A stretch of 64,000 nt of DNA from Sphagnum compactum (lineage: Eukaryota > Bryophyta > Sphagnopsida > Sphagnales): NCBI GenBank assembly GCA_965153455.1, contig OZ234499.1:186001-250000 (forward strand). Direction: 5' to 3'. The translations under genes and the position numbers were made by a program. The notes below the pieces were generated by a model that saw only the letters and a list, made by a program, of their open reading frames with translations, searched no databases and had not been told where the DNA came from. Each line of letters starts with the position of its first letter. The stretch's first letter is position 1. Positions 46,888 to 57,505 of this stretch are shown here, piece after piece.

Positions 46888-49800
46888 TCAGGGAGGTAGC
46901 CCAGGTTTGGAGGCAGTGGTTACAGCCTTGAAGAAATTGTCAACTGCATCAGTGATATATGCATGAGCTTTCTTCACAGTGTTGCACTCACTAGGTGGAG
47001 ACAAATGACCCTGCAATGATGCCGCAAGTGTCACCAACTCTTCTTGGAACTCAGAGAGTAGGCTAGACTCAGTTGAGGGCTGTGGCAGTAGCGATGAAGG
47101 AGCAGCTGGTAATTGCACTGGACATGAAACCAAGATAAGGTTGGTTTGGGTTAGAATGTGTATGCATGACGTTCACAAACAAACAAACTTGAATTCTAGA
47201 CCTGATACATGCAACAAGTTTTGGAATGATGATGATGATCTTTGCATACACATTTCCTGACTTCCACTGTCTCTTGATCATACTTGTTTTATGCTATAGT
47301 AATCCTGTTGTGTGTTTGCCTCTGGAAGATGAATACCTCTTCTGACATCCTCAAGAATTGCAACATACTAGCACTTGTTGAATTCTTCATCAGGAATTGA
47401 AGAGCTTCTAAACATTCTCAACAAGTGCAACACAGCAAGACTGTCAAACGGCTCCTCGGCAATTGAGGAGCTTAGACTATGCATCCTCAAAGACTGCAAC
47501 ATAGCAAGCTGGTTGAATTCTTCATCAGAAATTGAAGAGCTTTTAAACAACCTCATTGATTGCAACACAGCAAGCCTGTCAAATGGTTCCTCAGCAATTG
47601 AAGAGCTTCATCCTCAACAATTGCAACACAGCAAGCTTGTCAAATGGTTTCTTGGTGATTGAAGAGCTTCTAAACATCCTCAAGGTTGCAACATAGCAAT
47701 TAGCTTGCTGAATTCTTCCTTGGATATTGAAGAGCTTCTAAACCTCCTCACGGATTGCAACAAAGGAAGTTTGTGGAATTCTTCCTGGCTGATTGAAGAA
47801 CTTCTAAACATCCTCAAAGATTGCAGCATAGCAAGCTTGTTGGATTCTTCCTCTGGGATTGAACAGCATCTAAACACCCTCAAGGATTGCAACTCAGCAA
47901 GACTGTTTGTTGAATTCATCATCAGGGATTGAACAGATTCTAGCATCCTCAAGGATTGGACATCAACCAGTTTGTTCAATTATTCCTCAAGGATAAACCT
48001 TGCCCTTGAGGAATGTGCTGTCAAAACTGTCCTGAGTGTAAGAGGGGAAGAAGTTCACAGGACAGTTTTGACAGCACACTCTGGATTGAGTCAAGATTGG
48101 AGAGCAATCTTTTCTTGCAGTTGCTGTCTGAAAGATGGATAACTGAAAACTTTTGAAGAAAAAGATGAAGAGGGTTTGACATAACCATTCACAAAGTGCC
48201 TGAGCTACAAAATCAACACCAGGTCTGGCGTTTCTTGGTGAAATTGCATCGGAAGTATGGGGAGTTTTGGGACTTAGCCTGGTGAGAAGGAGGCTTGCAT
48301 GATGAGAAAGAAGCTTGTGTGATGAGAAAGAGAAGTTTACATGGGCAATCTGTTCTTGGAGCAGTCAGAGAGAACACTCCATCAAAGGTGCCAGCCCAAG
48401 CATCACGTGCTGTCAAGAAAGGTCCTGGCAGATTGAACAGCTTCTTCACAGTTGCAGGGATTGAAGAATGCTCATACTGTGATGTCGACGTTGGTCCATT
48501 CGGCTCATGCAAAACTGCATCCCAACATCACACATGATGATACTCACAGAGAGACACACAAACAGCGCAAGACAGGAAGACAGAGTGACAGAGGACATCT
48601 GCCTTTCGAAGTCGAATGATGCTCATGACCTCCACATCCACCACCATCAGCCTCGACTAGAACAACAACAACATGGTTCTGTGACATTACAGACACGACA
48701 GTGCGGACCCACAACGATCGAGCATCTCATAAAACACATTGCGAATGAGATATAGATCAATGTGTGGCAGATATGGTATGGTTGCACAACTTCAGACAAA
48801 CTGGCTCTCACCTGTGCCTGCAGGGATCCAAGGAGAGATCAAGAGAGTTGGCACTCGCACACCCAGCCGCTTGAAATCGAAGGAATAAGGCGGAGCGGAC
48901 CCGATCAATCCATCAGGGCTAGGCACGCCAGCCACAGGAGTTGGAACGTGATCATGAAATCCGCCGTGCTCATCATACGTGATGAGGAGGAGGATCTCAT
49001 TCCATTGAGGACTAGCTCTGAGCGCCTCGTAAACTTCTTTGATCAGTTTCTGCCCCTGCGCTACATCGTGCACAGGATGATCATCGTTAGCAGGGTCGGC
49101 GAGTACGTTGAAGTACTTGGGCTCGATCACAGTATAGTTGGGCAACACTCCTCTCTGCGCATCGTCCAAGAAGGAGAGATCATAAGGATAGAAATTGCCC
49201 AGATACTTGAGCTGCCTGAGATTGCTGTAGAACAAAGTGTTGGGGACTTGCTGGTAGTAGATCCCGAATGTCAATCCTGCTTCGTCCACGACCTCGAAAA
49301 TGGTCTTCTGTGGTAGACCTTCCGCCAAGAGCTCGGTGTTGTTGCTCATGAGTCCGTGGGATGTCGCGGAATGGAGATACAACCTGTTGGGTTGTGTGGA
49401 AGATGGCACCGACGCAAACCAGCGATCGACGATTGCAAATTCTTGAACGAGAGCGCTATGCACTGGGATATGCTCGGGAGCGAAGGCACTCATGATCGTC
49501 GTCGACAACCCAGCTTGTATGGACTCGGCGTTGGCTGCAAATCCATTCATGGGAGGAGGATTTGCAGTGGTGTCAGTCGTCGAGCCGAAAATCTGCACCG
49601 CTATGTCTTGGTAAGAGTGACCCGGATCAGCTGGATCCACAAAGGGTGCTTGGTCCGATACTGTCACCACCCCAGCTGCCGGATTGGTAAGCGACAAAGG
49701 ATTGGTTTCCTTGCCTGTGAGACCATCGATCTCCGGGTTCAACCTCTTCATGAAGCCGAACATATGATCGAACGACCTGTTCTCCATCACCAACACCACC

Positions 49801-49937
49801 ACGGTCTTGATCGGCCCAGCAATAGCTCCTCCTGCTCCCGCATCTTTGTTTCCAGTTTGTGTTCCTCCTGTTGCTGCTGCAGGAGTGGTGCGCGAACCTC
49901 TGGGTGCCCACAAACCGAAACAATTTGACAAGCTCAT
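46888..49937 (-). CDS. NPC: Non-specific phospholipase C (phosphoesterase family), 3 exons, 509 aa
   Basis: Hydrolyses membrane phospholipids (for example phosphatidylcholine) to diacylglycerol and a phosphorylated head group; in plants this acts in lipid remodelling and signalling (known of the family). Minus-strand exons 49937-48812, 48514-48341 and 47117-46888 are GT-AG, in phase, and total 1530 nt. Phosphoesterase motifs are present: ENRSFDH (52-58), DPGHS (about 102), TYDEHGGF (about 320-327) and [13 protein letters not shown] (about 390, exon 2). Exon 3 gives the C-terminal tail with [14 protein letters not shown] and AVDNFFKA. The first ATG in frame is 49937, giving [14 protein letters not shown] and no classical signal peptide. 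The same frame extends upstream as a Gln/Glu-rich stretch to a stop near 50028 without an ATG. It appears intact. Confidence 0.94.
47350..47995. repeat. Approximately 69-bp minisatellite in phospholipase intron 2
   Basis: About nine degenerate copies of a unit built from GATTGCAACACAGCAAG, a (C/T)TTGTxGAATTCTTC segment, AxxAATTGAAGAGCTTC and TAAACATCCTCAA. On the minus strand the unit reads as a leucine-rich motif ([15 protein letters not shown] followed by xEEFNK). It sits wholly between the donor at 48340 and the acceptor at 47118, so it is not part of the mature phospholipase message in the model given. Confidence 0.8.
48014..48078. repeat. Perfect 21-bp inverted repeat with 23-nt loop
   Basis: The left arm 48014-48034 (TGTGCTGTCAAAACTGTCCT plus G) is the exact reverse complement of the right arm 48058-48078. 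The loop is 48035-48057. It lies in intron 2 of the phospholipase gene, just beyond the 69-bp minisatellite. A transcript from either strand would fold into a short perfect hairpin. Confidence 0.9.
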
Positions 49938-52740
49938 GATGAATACTGCGACTATCAAATTATGCTGCTCTTGCTGCTGCTCCTGCTGCTGCTCCTCTGG
50001 GTGCTTGCTATCTTTCAGCACAGTTCAAAGAGCTCGTCGAAGCTTTCCGAGTTTCAACGGATATATCTCGATATTACTATAGTCTGGAAGCTCTCGCGAG
50101 TTCAATCTTGTGCAGGAAGTAGACTCTTGTACAGCGACTACTTAGGTGAGTGCGTTGATTACACACGGATCCAGTTGCTAGTGGTTCAACGGGAAGATTA
50201 CTGAACTTGGCAACAGATGATGATGCCAATTTGTATATATGTGAAGTTGAAGATCAAAGTACAACAAGCAAGCTCGATGTAGCTGCTGCTGGTTTGTCAG
50301 GTGCTTTTACTAGCTCGACCAGCTTCTTCTAGACTGCAAACTAGTGTAGCTGGTGGAAGCTTACACGATATTGCAAGCAAGCATGGGAAGAAGAGAAATG
50401 GAGAGTCCTCGTGAGTAGGAGCATCCGGAACGGTAATCAGCCTACATCACCGTTGCCAATATCCAACAGCAACAATCGACCGAGCGAGCCACCGAGAAAT
50501 CGAACTCGTTGGATGTGCAACTGAAAAACAACACATGAAACATTTGTGCACTCGAATCGAATGTTCCCGGGAACATTCGCCTGTGACACGAGAATCATTC
50601 TCAAATTCTAGTAATTTAGGTACACCTGAACAGCTGTTGCTGCAGCAACTGATTTAACAAGTTACCACAACGCAGGCCGGTCCCAAGTCCCCCAACTGCA
50701 ATTGTTTTCTTTTTTTTTGTGCAGAATTGTGGCATCTTGGCCGAATCTTTTTGAGGAAACGTAACACTTTTGATGTTCTTCAGGTTTCGGAATTTTTTTG
50801 AATTTCCAAAGAATTGACAAGTTTGTGTGACACAGTTTTTTTTTTTTTAAATTTAATTTATTTATTTTTTATTTTTTATTTTTATAATAAATATTTAATT
50901 TTTAATTAACTTTTTAGGGGCAGTTTTTCAGTCACTTCTCTGCATTTTGGACTGTTATCTAAAGAAGATATGTCTGCCAATTTAATGCCCTACAACTGAA
51001 ATTTGGGAAGAAACCCCTGATCCCAACTCCCAAGCAGTGGTTTTTTTTCAACAATTTTTTTCTGTTTTCTACCCCATGTCACATGAAAAATGGACATGTC
51101 AAAGTTTTTTCTGTTTTTCACTAAAGATTTGGAGAATTTTGGGAAAAAAAATGTGTTTTTCTGCTGTAAGTTCGAGTGATTTTTTCTGATTTTTAATTTT
51201 TCGCTGTCAATTTTTTTTTGATATCACAAAATTGAAATTAAAAAAACCTGGTCCCAAACTCTCGAATCTGAAATTACACAAAGCGATAGAAATCACAAAA
51301 GAAGAAAGAGAGAATTGGACATAGACTAAGAAAACACAAAGGAAGAATTGTAAATTGAAGAAGAAAGTAGGAAGCACAAGAAATTCCAAAGTGCCGGAAT
51401 TTTTATCAAAGTGGCTGTAGGATAGAATCGCCTATCATCAATGTATACATGCCACCAAACACTTTCCAATATTTTTCTCATTCCTTAACCACATTGAACA
51501 ATTTGTATGGCATTGGACACACAAACTGGAAGGTTCTTTGAGTGTCACAAGTTAAGAAGCAACCCAAAAACCACAGAAAGAGGATGAGTGATTGTTTGCT
51601 TCAAAAAAATTTGAAAAAAAATCTCTAAACCCTTCTATCTTTCACATTTTGAATCTGTTTTGAGCGATTAAAAATCTGATGGGTGTGTCAATTAGGGCTT
51701 TACAAAACTTCTTTGTATTTGAAGAGGCAAAGTTGAAACAATCAAACATTGTAAGTTCGAAATTCTAATGTATTTTTTATTCATTCATCACTGAACCCCT
51801 TACACCAAACACCCCATATTGTTCCCACTCCTTTATCAAATTGAGCAATTCTTGTGACATTGAAAGCGGTAGGTGGAGGGTCACTCCTTTATGAAATGGA
51901 GCAATTTTTGTGACATTGAACACTTTAGGTGAAGGGTTACAAATATTCTTTGAGCTTTGAAAGCAAAGGAAAAATGTGTGAGGGTTCAACCCTCCTTTGA
52001 CTTCTTAAGTGTTTGTTGGCTTAATTTGAGAAACTACAAAACATGTTTTTTTCATGGTTCGACATTTTGAGCATGAAATGGGACTTCCATTTTTTTTGAA
52101 CTTCGTGGAACATTTTCTACTTTAACTATTGCTGCGCTTGAACTATGGATCGCGGTATTTGAATTGTTTCTTTTTTGAATCTATCACAAGGGGTATAGAA
52201 TATTTTCTATTTGATTGTTGCTTGTCAAAATTTATCATAAGGGGTAAAGTAAAACTGCCCATCATCAATTGAGCACCTATGATTGAACAAAGATTTAAGG
52301 AGTTAAAACATGGGTAAAAGTTGTGCTTTGCAATAATTGTCATTTCAATGCTTGCTCACAACCAAGCATTCGTTCACACCATTATGTGTTCAAAAATTTA
52401 ACAACAAAAAATCAGATTTAAGATGAAATTGTTTGGGAATAGGCATGGGACTGTATTAATATTGAAATGGAACATTTCAAAGTGCCCCCATTTGTGCTCA
52501 GTTTTGAGATTTTTTGGGGGGTAATGAATGGGGTTCAACATATGAGTCAACACTATGAGCCATTACACTATGAGCTGCTTCATTTTTTGAAAGACAAAAA
52601 TGAAAAGGAAGATAAGAGTGCAGATTCAGCAAGTATAATTCTGTAAGAAAAGCATATGCTGTAAATAACTTCTCAACTAAGCTTTCATGCATGTCCTATG
52701 GAATACTTTTTGCTCATCTCATGGTGTTAAACTATTAAAT
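49938..52740. other. Upstream region of the phospholipase gene
   Basis: Next to the start codon is a TGCTG/CTGCTGCTC run (49960-50000), CAG-rich in the transcript, in the presumed 5' UTR. Further out the DNA is AT-rich with T-runs. Near 51780-51960 a sequence like CACTCCTTTAT(C/G)AAATTGAGCAATT with CTTGTGACATTGAA is duplicated. No gene is seen. Confidence 0.5.
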
Positions 52741-52744
52741 TTTT

Positions 52745-53300
52745 AGAATTTCATAGTAGTAGTTTTCATGGTATCTTTTTTCAAGATTACGTCAAGTTTT
52801 GAATTTTTTATGGTTATAGGTATCACTTTTCCAGATCACATGTTTCATTTTGAATGATTACAAGTGTATTATTTTATGGTGACATGTTATCACAAAATGT
52901 GTAACGCACAAATCAAAAGAAGGAATAACACCATTTGCAAAAGTATAATCTCATGGTGCTCATTTCGTGATGTAAAATCCACTAATATAAATTTTCAAAT
53001 TTTCATGGTAGTAGTTTTTGGTTCAAATTTTCATGGTATGTTATTTTGAGGTCAAATGTAGAAGATTTCAATTTTCAATGGTTGCAAATACCATTTTTCT
53101 TGGTTAAAGGTGTCATTTTTCTTGGTGACATGATCCCACAAAATTTGCAACCCATAAGTGAAAGGTATAGTGCAATTTGCACAAGCATAATTTCATGGTT
53201 CTTTAAACATGGTGTTCAATTTATTGATGTAAAATTTCAAATTTTCATGGTATGAATTTTCATAGTTACAATTTTCATAGTATGGGCTTTTGAAGTCACA
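52745..53300. repeat. Two-copy degenerate repeat of about 285 bp
   Basis: Two tandem copies share TTTTCATGGTAT, GGTGACATG(T/A)T(A/C)(T/C)CACAAAAT, CCATTTGCAxAAG(T/C)ATAAT(C/T)TCATGGT and GATGTAAAAT, in the same order. It abuts the 5' edge of the Helentron-like remnant. Confidence 0.6.
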
Positions 53301-54115
53301 TAAGCAAGATTTTAATTTTTTTGAACAAACTAAAACATTTGACCAAATCAAAAAATTAAGAAATGGAATTTTAAATGCACAACAATTGTCTATACAACAA
53401 GTTGTTCATAAATCTTTATTTATACCATTATATCATTGAACAAGGTCATTTTAATTTATAAACATTTGTGAACAACAAGATAGAACAATGTATTATTACC
53501 ACAAAAAATATTACAACAATTATCTCCAAATTATACAAAAATCCAGTGCAAATCATTGGTTGATAAATACATCAATCAACATGCAAGGTTAAATTATTTG
53601 TGTTTAACAAAATTTGTAGCTAATTAAGATACAAAACGAAACAAAAAATGCACTAAAAGTAAAATTATTCATTGGCTATCATTTAATCAACAAAAAGATC
53701 CAAAAAATCATTATAAAAAATTATTACTCTTATATACACCTTTTCAAATATCAAAATTCAATTTATGAAAAACCCATGATCTTTGGAAAAACACTTACAT
53801 TGAACAAAAAAATAATATAAAAATAATTTGAAAATAATTTATGAATAATTTTAACCCATCAAACAATTATGATGTTGAATGGGACAATTTATAATCACAT
53901 CTTAAAACATATATGAAAATTCATGAAACAAATGTATTGGATAATTTACTGTCCAATGAAACAGTTGATGATGCAAATAATCCAAATAAAAATATATTAT
54001 TCACAAATGCTAAAAATATTGAATCATACGATACATATATGAAAATCCTTTTAGATCAAATAATAAAAAATAAAAATTATTAACACATAATGTTTCAAAA
54101 TGAATAGATGAATTC

Positions 54116-55199
54116 ATGGCATGTAAAGAATTTCATTTACATATGAGACAATTAAATAATGAACAAAAATTTATTTTTGATGATATTTTATACAAAAAAA
54201 CTATAGACCCAACAAAACCATTTCATATTTTTCTAACAAAGGGTGTTGGCACAAGAAAAACATTCACTCTCATGTGTATTATACCAAACATATTACAATA
54301 TTATATTAATCAAATCACAAATGCTAACCTTTTAAAACCAAAAGTTATGAAATTAACATATACTGAAAAAGAAGCATTCAACATTAATGGCACAACAATA
54401 CATTCCGCACTTGTGATTCCATTAAACAAAAACTTTAAAAACTTAATGATTAAGTGATGAAAAATATGACATTTTTATAAAAACATATGATCAACTTCGT
54501 TTACTTGTTATAGATGAAATATCTTTAGTTGGTAATAGGATGTTGAGTTTCATTAATCATAGGTTATGTGTGATAAAATAAGTTCACAATGAATTCATGG
54601 GTAGATTGGATGTAATAATGACTGGTGATTTTTATCAAGCTCCTCCTCTTTGAGATTCATGGTGTTTTAAACCAATAACTAATATTTTTAACTCTATTGC
54701 AATAAACTATTGGTCACAACTTGTACGATGTTATGAATTTTAAAAAATCATGCGATAAGATGATATTGATTTTATTGATGTATTAAATAGGTTTCAAACA
54801 ACTTCACAAACAACTAAAGATATAATGTTTCTGAATCAAAATTGTTTTAAAATACCACCAATTGATAACACTTTACCATATTTATTTTACACAAATGTCA
54901 AATCAACTATGCATAACAAAAAAACATTTGAAAACACATTGGGTGAAACATCCACATTTTTAGCACACGATGTTCATGCAGAAACATGTCTTTTTCATGT
55001 TAAATTATCAAATTTACCATCACAAACAACTAGCCTTCATTATAAAATTTATGTTAAGAAAAAGATGTTGGTTAAATTATGTGTAAGGAATTATAAAACA
55101 TCATATGGTCTTGTCAATGGTGCTAATGGAATATTTCAAAATTATATAAAAATTATTTCAAAAAATTTAATTTGGATACAATGCCAAAATTTTCAAATT
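54116..55199 (+). pseudogene. Helentron-type PIF1-like helicase, N-terminal part, inactivated
   Basis: The frame from 54116 (RQLNNEQKFIFDDIL) contains a Walker A-like GVGTRKTF, in which the usual GxGKT/S glycine is Arg. A frameshift follows near 54455. The next segment has Walker B LLVIDEISLVG (about 54510) and motif III IMTGDFYQAPPL (about 54625), with a TGA right after it and a TAA near 54740. The last open segment (54825-55199) carries the family motif RNYKTSYGLVNGANGIF. The reading ends at QNFQI, where the CACTA-like element begins. Multiple stops and frameshifts make this a pseudogene. Confidence 0.7.
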
Positions 55200-56891
55200 C
55201 ACTATGAAAAAAAAGGGTGTTTTACAATTGGCCTTGCAACTCACTATATATACAATGCAATTCATTGCAATTCAATTACGACTCTATCAAAACAACTCAT
55301 TTTCAATTATTATGCAACTCCATTATAATTGCACCCATGATGTCACGCTGACATCATTCATTGACATCCATTTATTAAAATATGACATGTTGCACAATTT
55401 TAAAATTTCCACGTGGCATATTAATTATATTTTAAAATAAATAAGTAAATATAAATATTTATTTTAGTAGTCAGGTAGGTCATACATAACCATAGGTAAG
55501 CAGGTTGGTAGGTTTTAAGACCTACATACCTACATATTTACCTAGGACCTACCTACTTACTTAAGGTCATAGGTAGGTTAAAAAATAGAAGAATAACCAT
55601 GAATGTTTTTTTAATTTTATGTTTTGCCTTTAGGTTAAGGCTTTTTGAGTTCATCCCAAAATGGCACTTGTATTTTAATGTGAGAATATGAAAGAACAAG
55701 CCTTCTTTTTATAGTTTATAAAATGGGATTTGAAAACAAAGTATATTGGTTAAATCTTTTAGTTATTCCTTAGTTGCAACTATAACACTTAAACATTTAA
55801 GGAATGCCAAATCCAATGGAAGGGCTCCATTGTTTCTGGTGTCCAAAAAAACTTGAACCCCTCCTATTGGTGCCTTTGGGGCATTAAAAATTGTCAAAAA
55901 CAAAATGTAATTGAGAAAGTATGGCCCCCCAAAGTAGAAGGGGGTCAAAAACTCAAAAAAAAAACCATTAAATGCTACAAAAGCCAATTCCCAAAAGCCA
56001 ATTCCCAAACACCTAAATACATCCTTATATGTTGCATTTTTGCTATTAGAGTTCAAAAATGATTTAAAATTTTACGTGGCGTTCCTATAGCACTTTAAAT
56101 CATTTACAATGTATAAAAAATAAGAAAGTTATGAGGTTTGAAAGTAGGAGGGGTCCAAAGAAAAAATAAAATTAATGTGTTTTATAAGTTGGAAAGCTTA
56201 TTTCTCTTCTTGTTATTTTTTCATTACTCCTTTTCCTTTACATTTCAAAGATGATTTCTAAAGCTTGAGGTAGCATTCCTATAACATTTTCAATCACTCA
56301 AAATGAAACACATATGATGAAAATATAAATAATTAATGAATATGTATTTTTATTAAGTTATAAATAGTTGTATTATAGTCATAACATAGTTGAATAATAG
56401 TACTTTAGTAGTGGTGCACTAGTGGTTCTACTAATTGTATCAATGGGGATCATAATTGAAAACTAGTTGCAAATGTATTCCGTAACGGGTGGTGAAAATG
56501 AGAACACGTGGCATGATTACATGTATGTACATTGTACCTGATTGTAACATAGTTATTGTTTTACTGGCACATTTACAACAGTTCTAAATAATTATCACAT
56601 GCAACTACAATGCAACTCTTTAAAAAGCCAAACATGGTTGACTACATATGTATGTACAATGTGTATAAATTATTGTATAGAGACCCATTTTCAATTCACT
56701 TGCAACTATAATACAACTAAAAATGATTTTTTGACATGGCAATTTATTTATTAATACACCATATTTATAGGGGGATAATTGCACACTAGTTGTAATACCC
56801 AAAAGATAGTTGCACAATAGTTGTATATGAGTTTTTTTTTTAGTTTTAGTTACAGGGTAGTGTGTTTCAATAGACACAATTTCTCATAATG
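55200..56891. mobile_element. CACTA-like non-autonomous DNA transposon, 1692 bp, ATT target duplication
   Basis: The left end is CACTATGAAAAA at 55200. The reverse complement of the right end is CATTATGAGAAA, ending at 56891. ATT lies on both sides (55197-55199 and 56892-56894), the 3-bp duplication expected of CACTA elements. Removing the element and one ATT restores the helicase frame (QNFQI then GHKT). Subterminal words TTGCAACT, TGCAATT and AGTTGCAC recur in direct and inverted orientation within about 250 bp of both ends. No transposase frame is present. The interior holds a palindromic cluster of GTAGGT/ACCTAC words at 55465-55580. The right terminus departs from CACTA at one base, so classification is inferred. 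Confidence 0.65.
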
Positions 56892-56894
56892 ATT

Positions 56895-57167
56895 GGACAT
56901 AAAACCTGAATAAAATATTTTCATGTTCACGAAGAATTTCTTAGGCTTGATAAGAATTGGACACCAATTGAAAGTATAGTTGTTGAAATACAAGTAGGAA
57001 ATAATCCTTCTCACTTTATTACAAAAATTCAATTCCCAATTCAATTAGTTGTAGCATACACTATACATCATTCACAAGGGTTAACTCTTGATTGTTTAGC
57101 ATTTGATCTAAATGGTGTGACAAAACATGGATTAACATATACAACATTTTATAGAGTTCATTCCAAA
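56895..57167 (+). pseudogene. Helentron helicase, C-terminal part before the LTR
   Basis: Host frame resuming after the CACTA-like element: GHKT, one TGA (likely a former Arg codon), IKYFHVHEEF, WTPIESIVVEIQVG, then the late helicase motif AYTIHHSQGLTLD (about 57052-57090) and YTTFYRVHSK at the LTR boundary. The last 107 bp (57061-57167) are repeated on the far side of the LTR at 61915-62021. Confidence 0.7.
57061..57167. repeat. 107-bp direct repeat, left copy
   Basis: CTATACATCATTCACAAGGG ... to ...TTCATTCCAAA. It is identical to 61915-62021 except for two substitutions (TTTAGC/TTTAAC and GATCTA/GATATA). It ends exactly where the TG of the LTR begins. Confidence 0.95.
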
Positions 57168-57505
57168 TGTCGCGCTCCCAAGTTCCGGGTAGACCCACTT
57201 GAGGGTCTAGGTATATGGCAATGCGGAAGGAGTTGGAACTTGGAGCACGATCCCAACTTCCAGCACTAGAGGGGGGGGGTAAGAGGGGCGTGCTAGAAGT
57301 CCCGGGAAAGACTAGGAAGAGTTGACAAGCTTTACTCACTCACACGGGCCTGCATGAAACCACACAAAGTGGTTAGAACTCATTCTGGGTCCTTTTGGTG
57401 TTGGGATAGCCACGGGTGAACTCGGACTCACTTTGACACACCACACCCCGGGCTCGGGAGTAAGCCACCACCTTACTCCCTATAGTATACTCTGTGATTC
57501 GTCGC

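Noticed and set aside
47368-47979. Leucine-rich frames as a separate NLR or LRR gene
   Set aside because: The array lies inside an intron whose flanking exons join in phase to give a complete phospholipase; no NB-ARC, TM or kinase domain is nearby.
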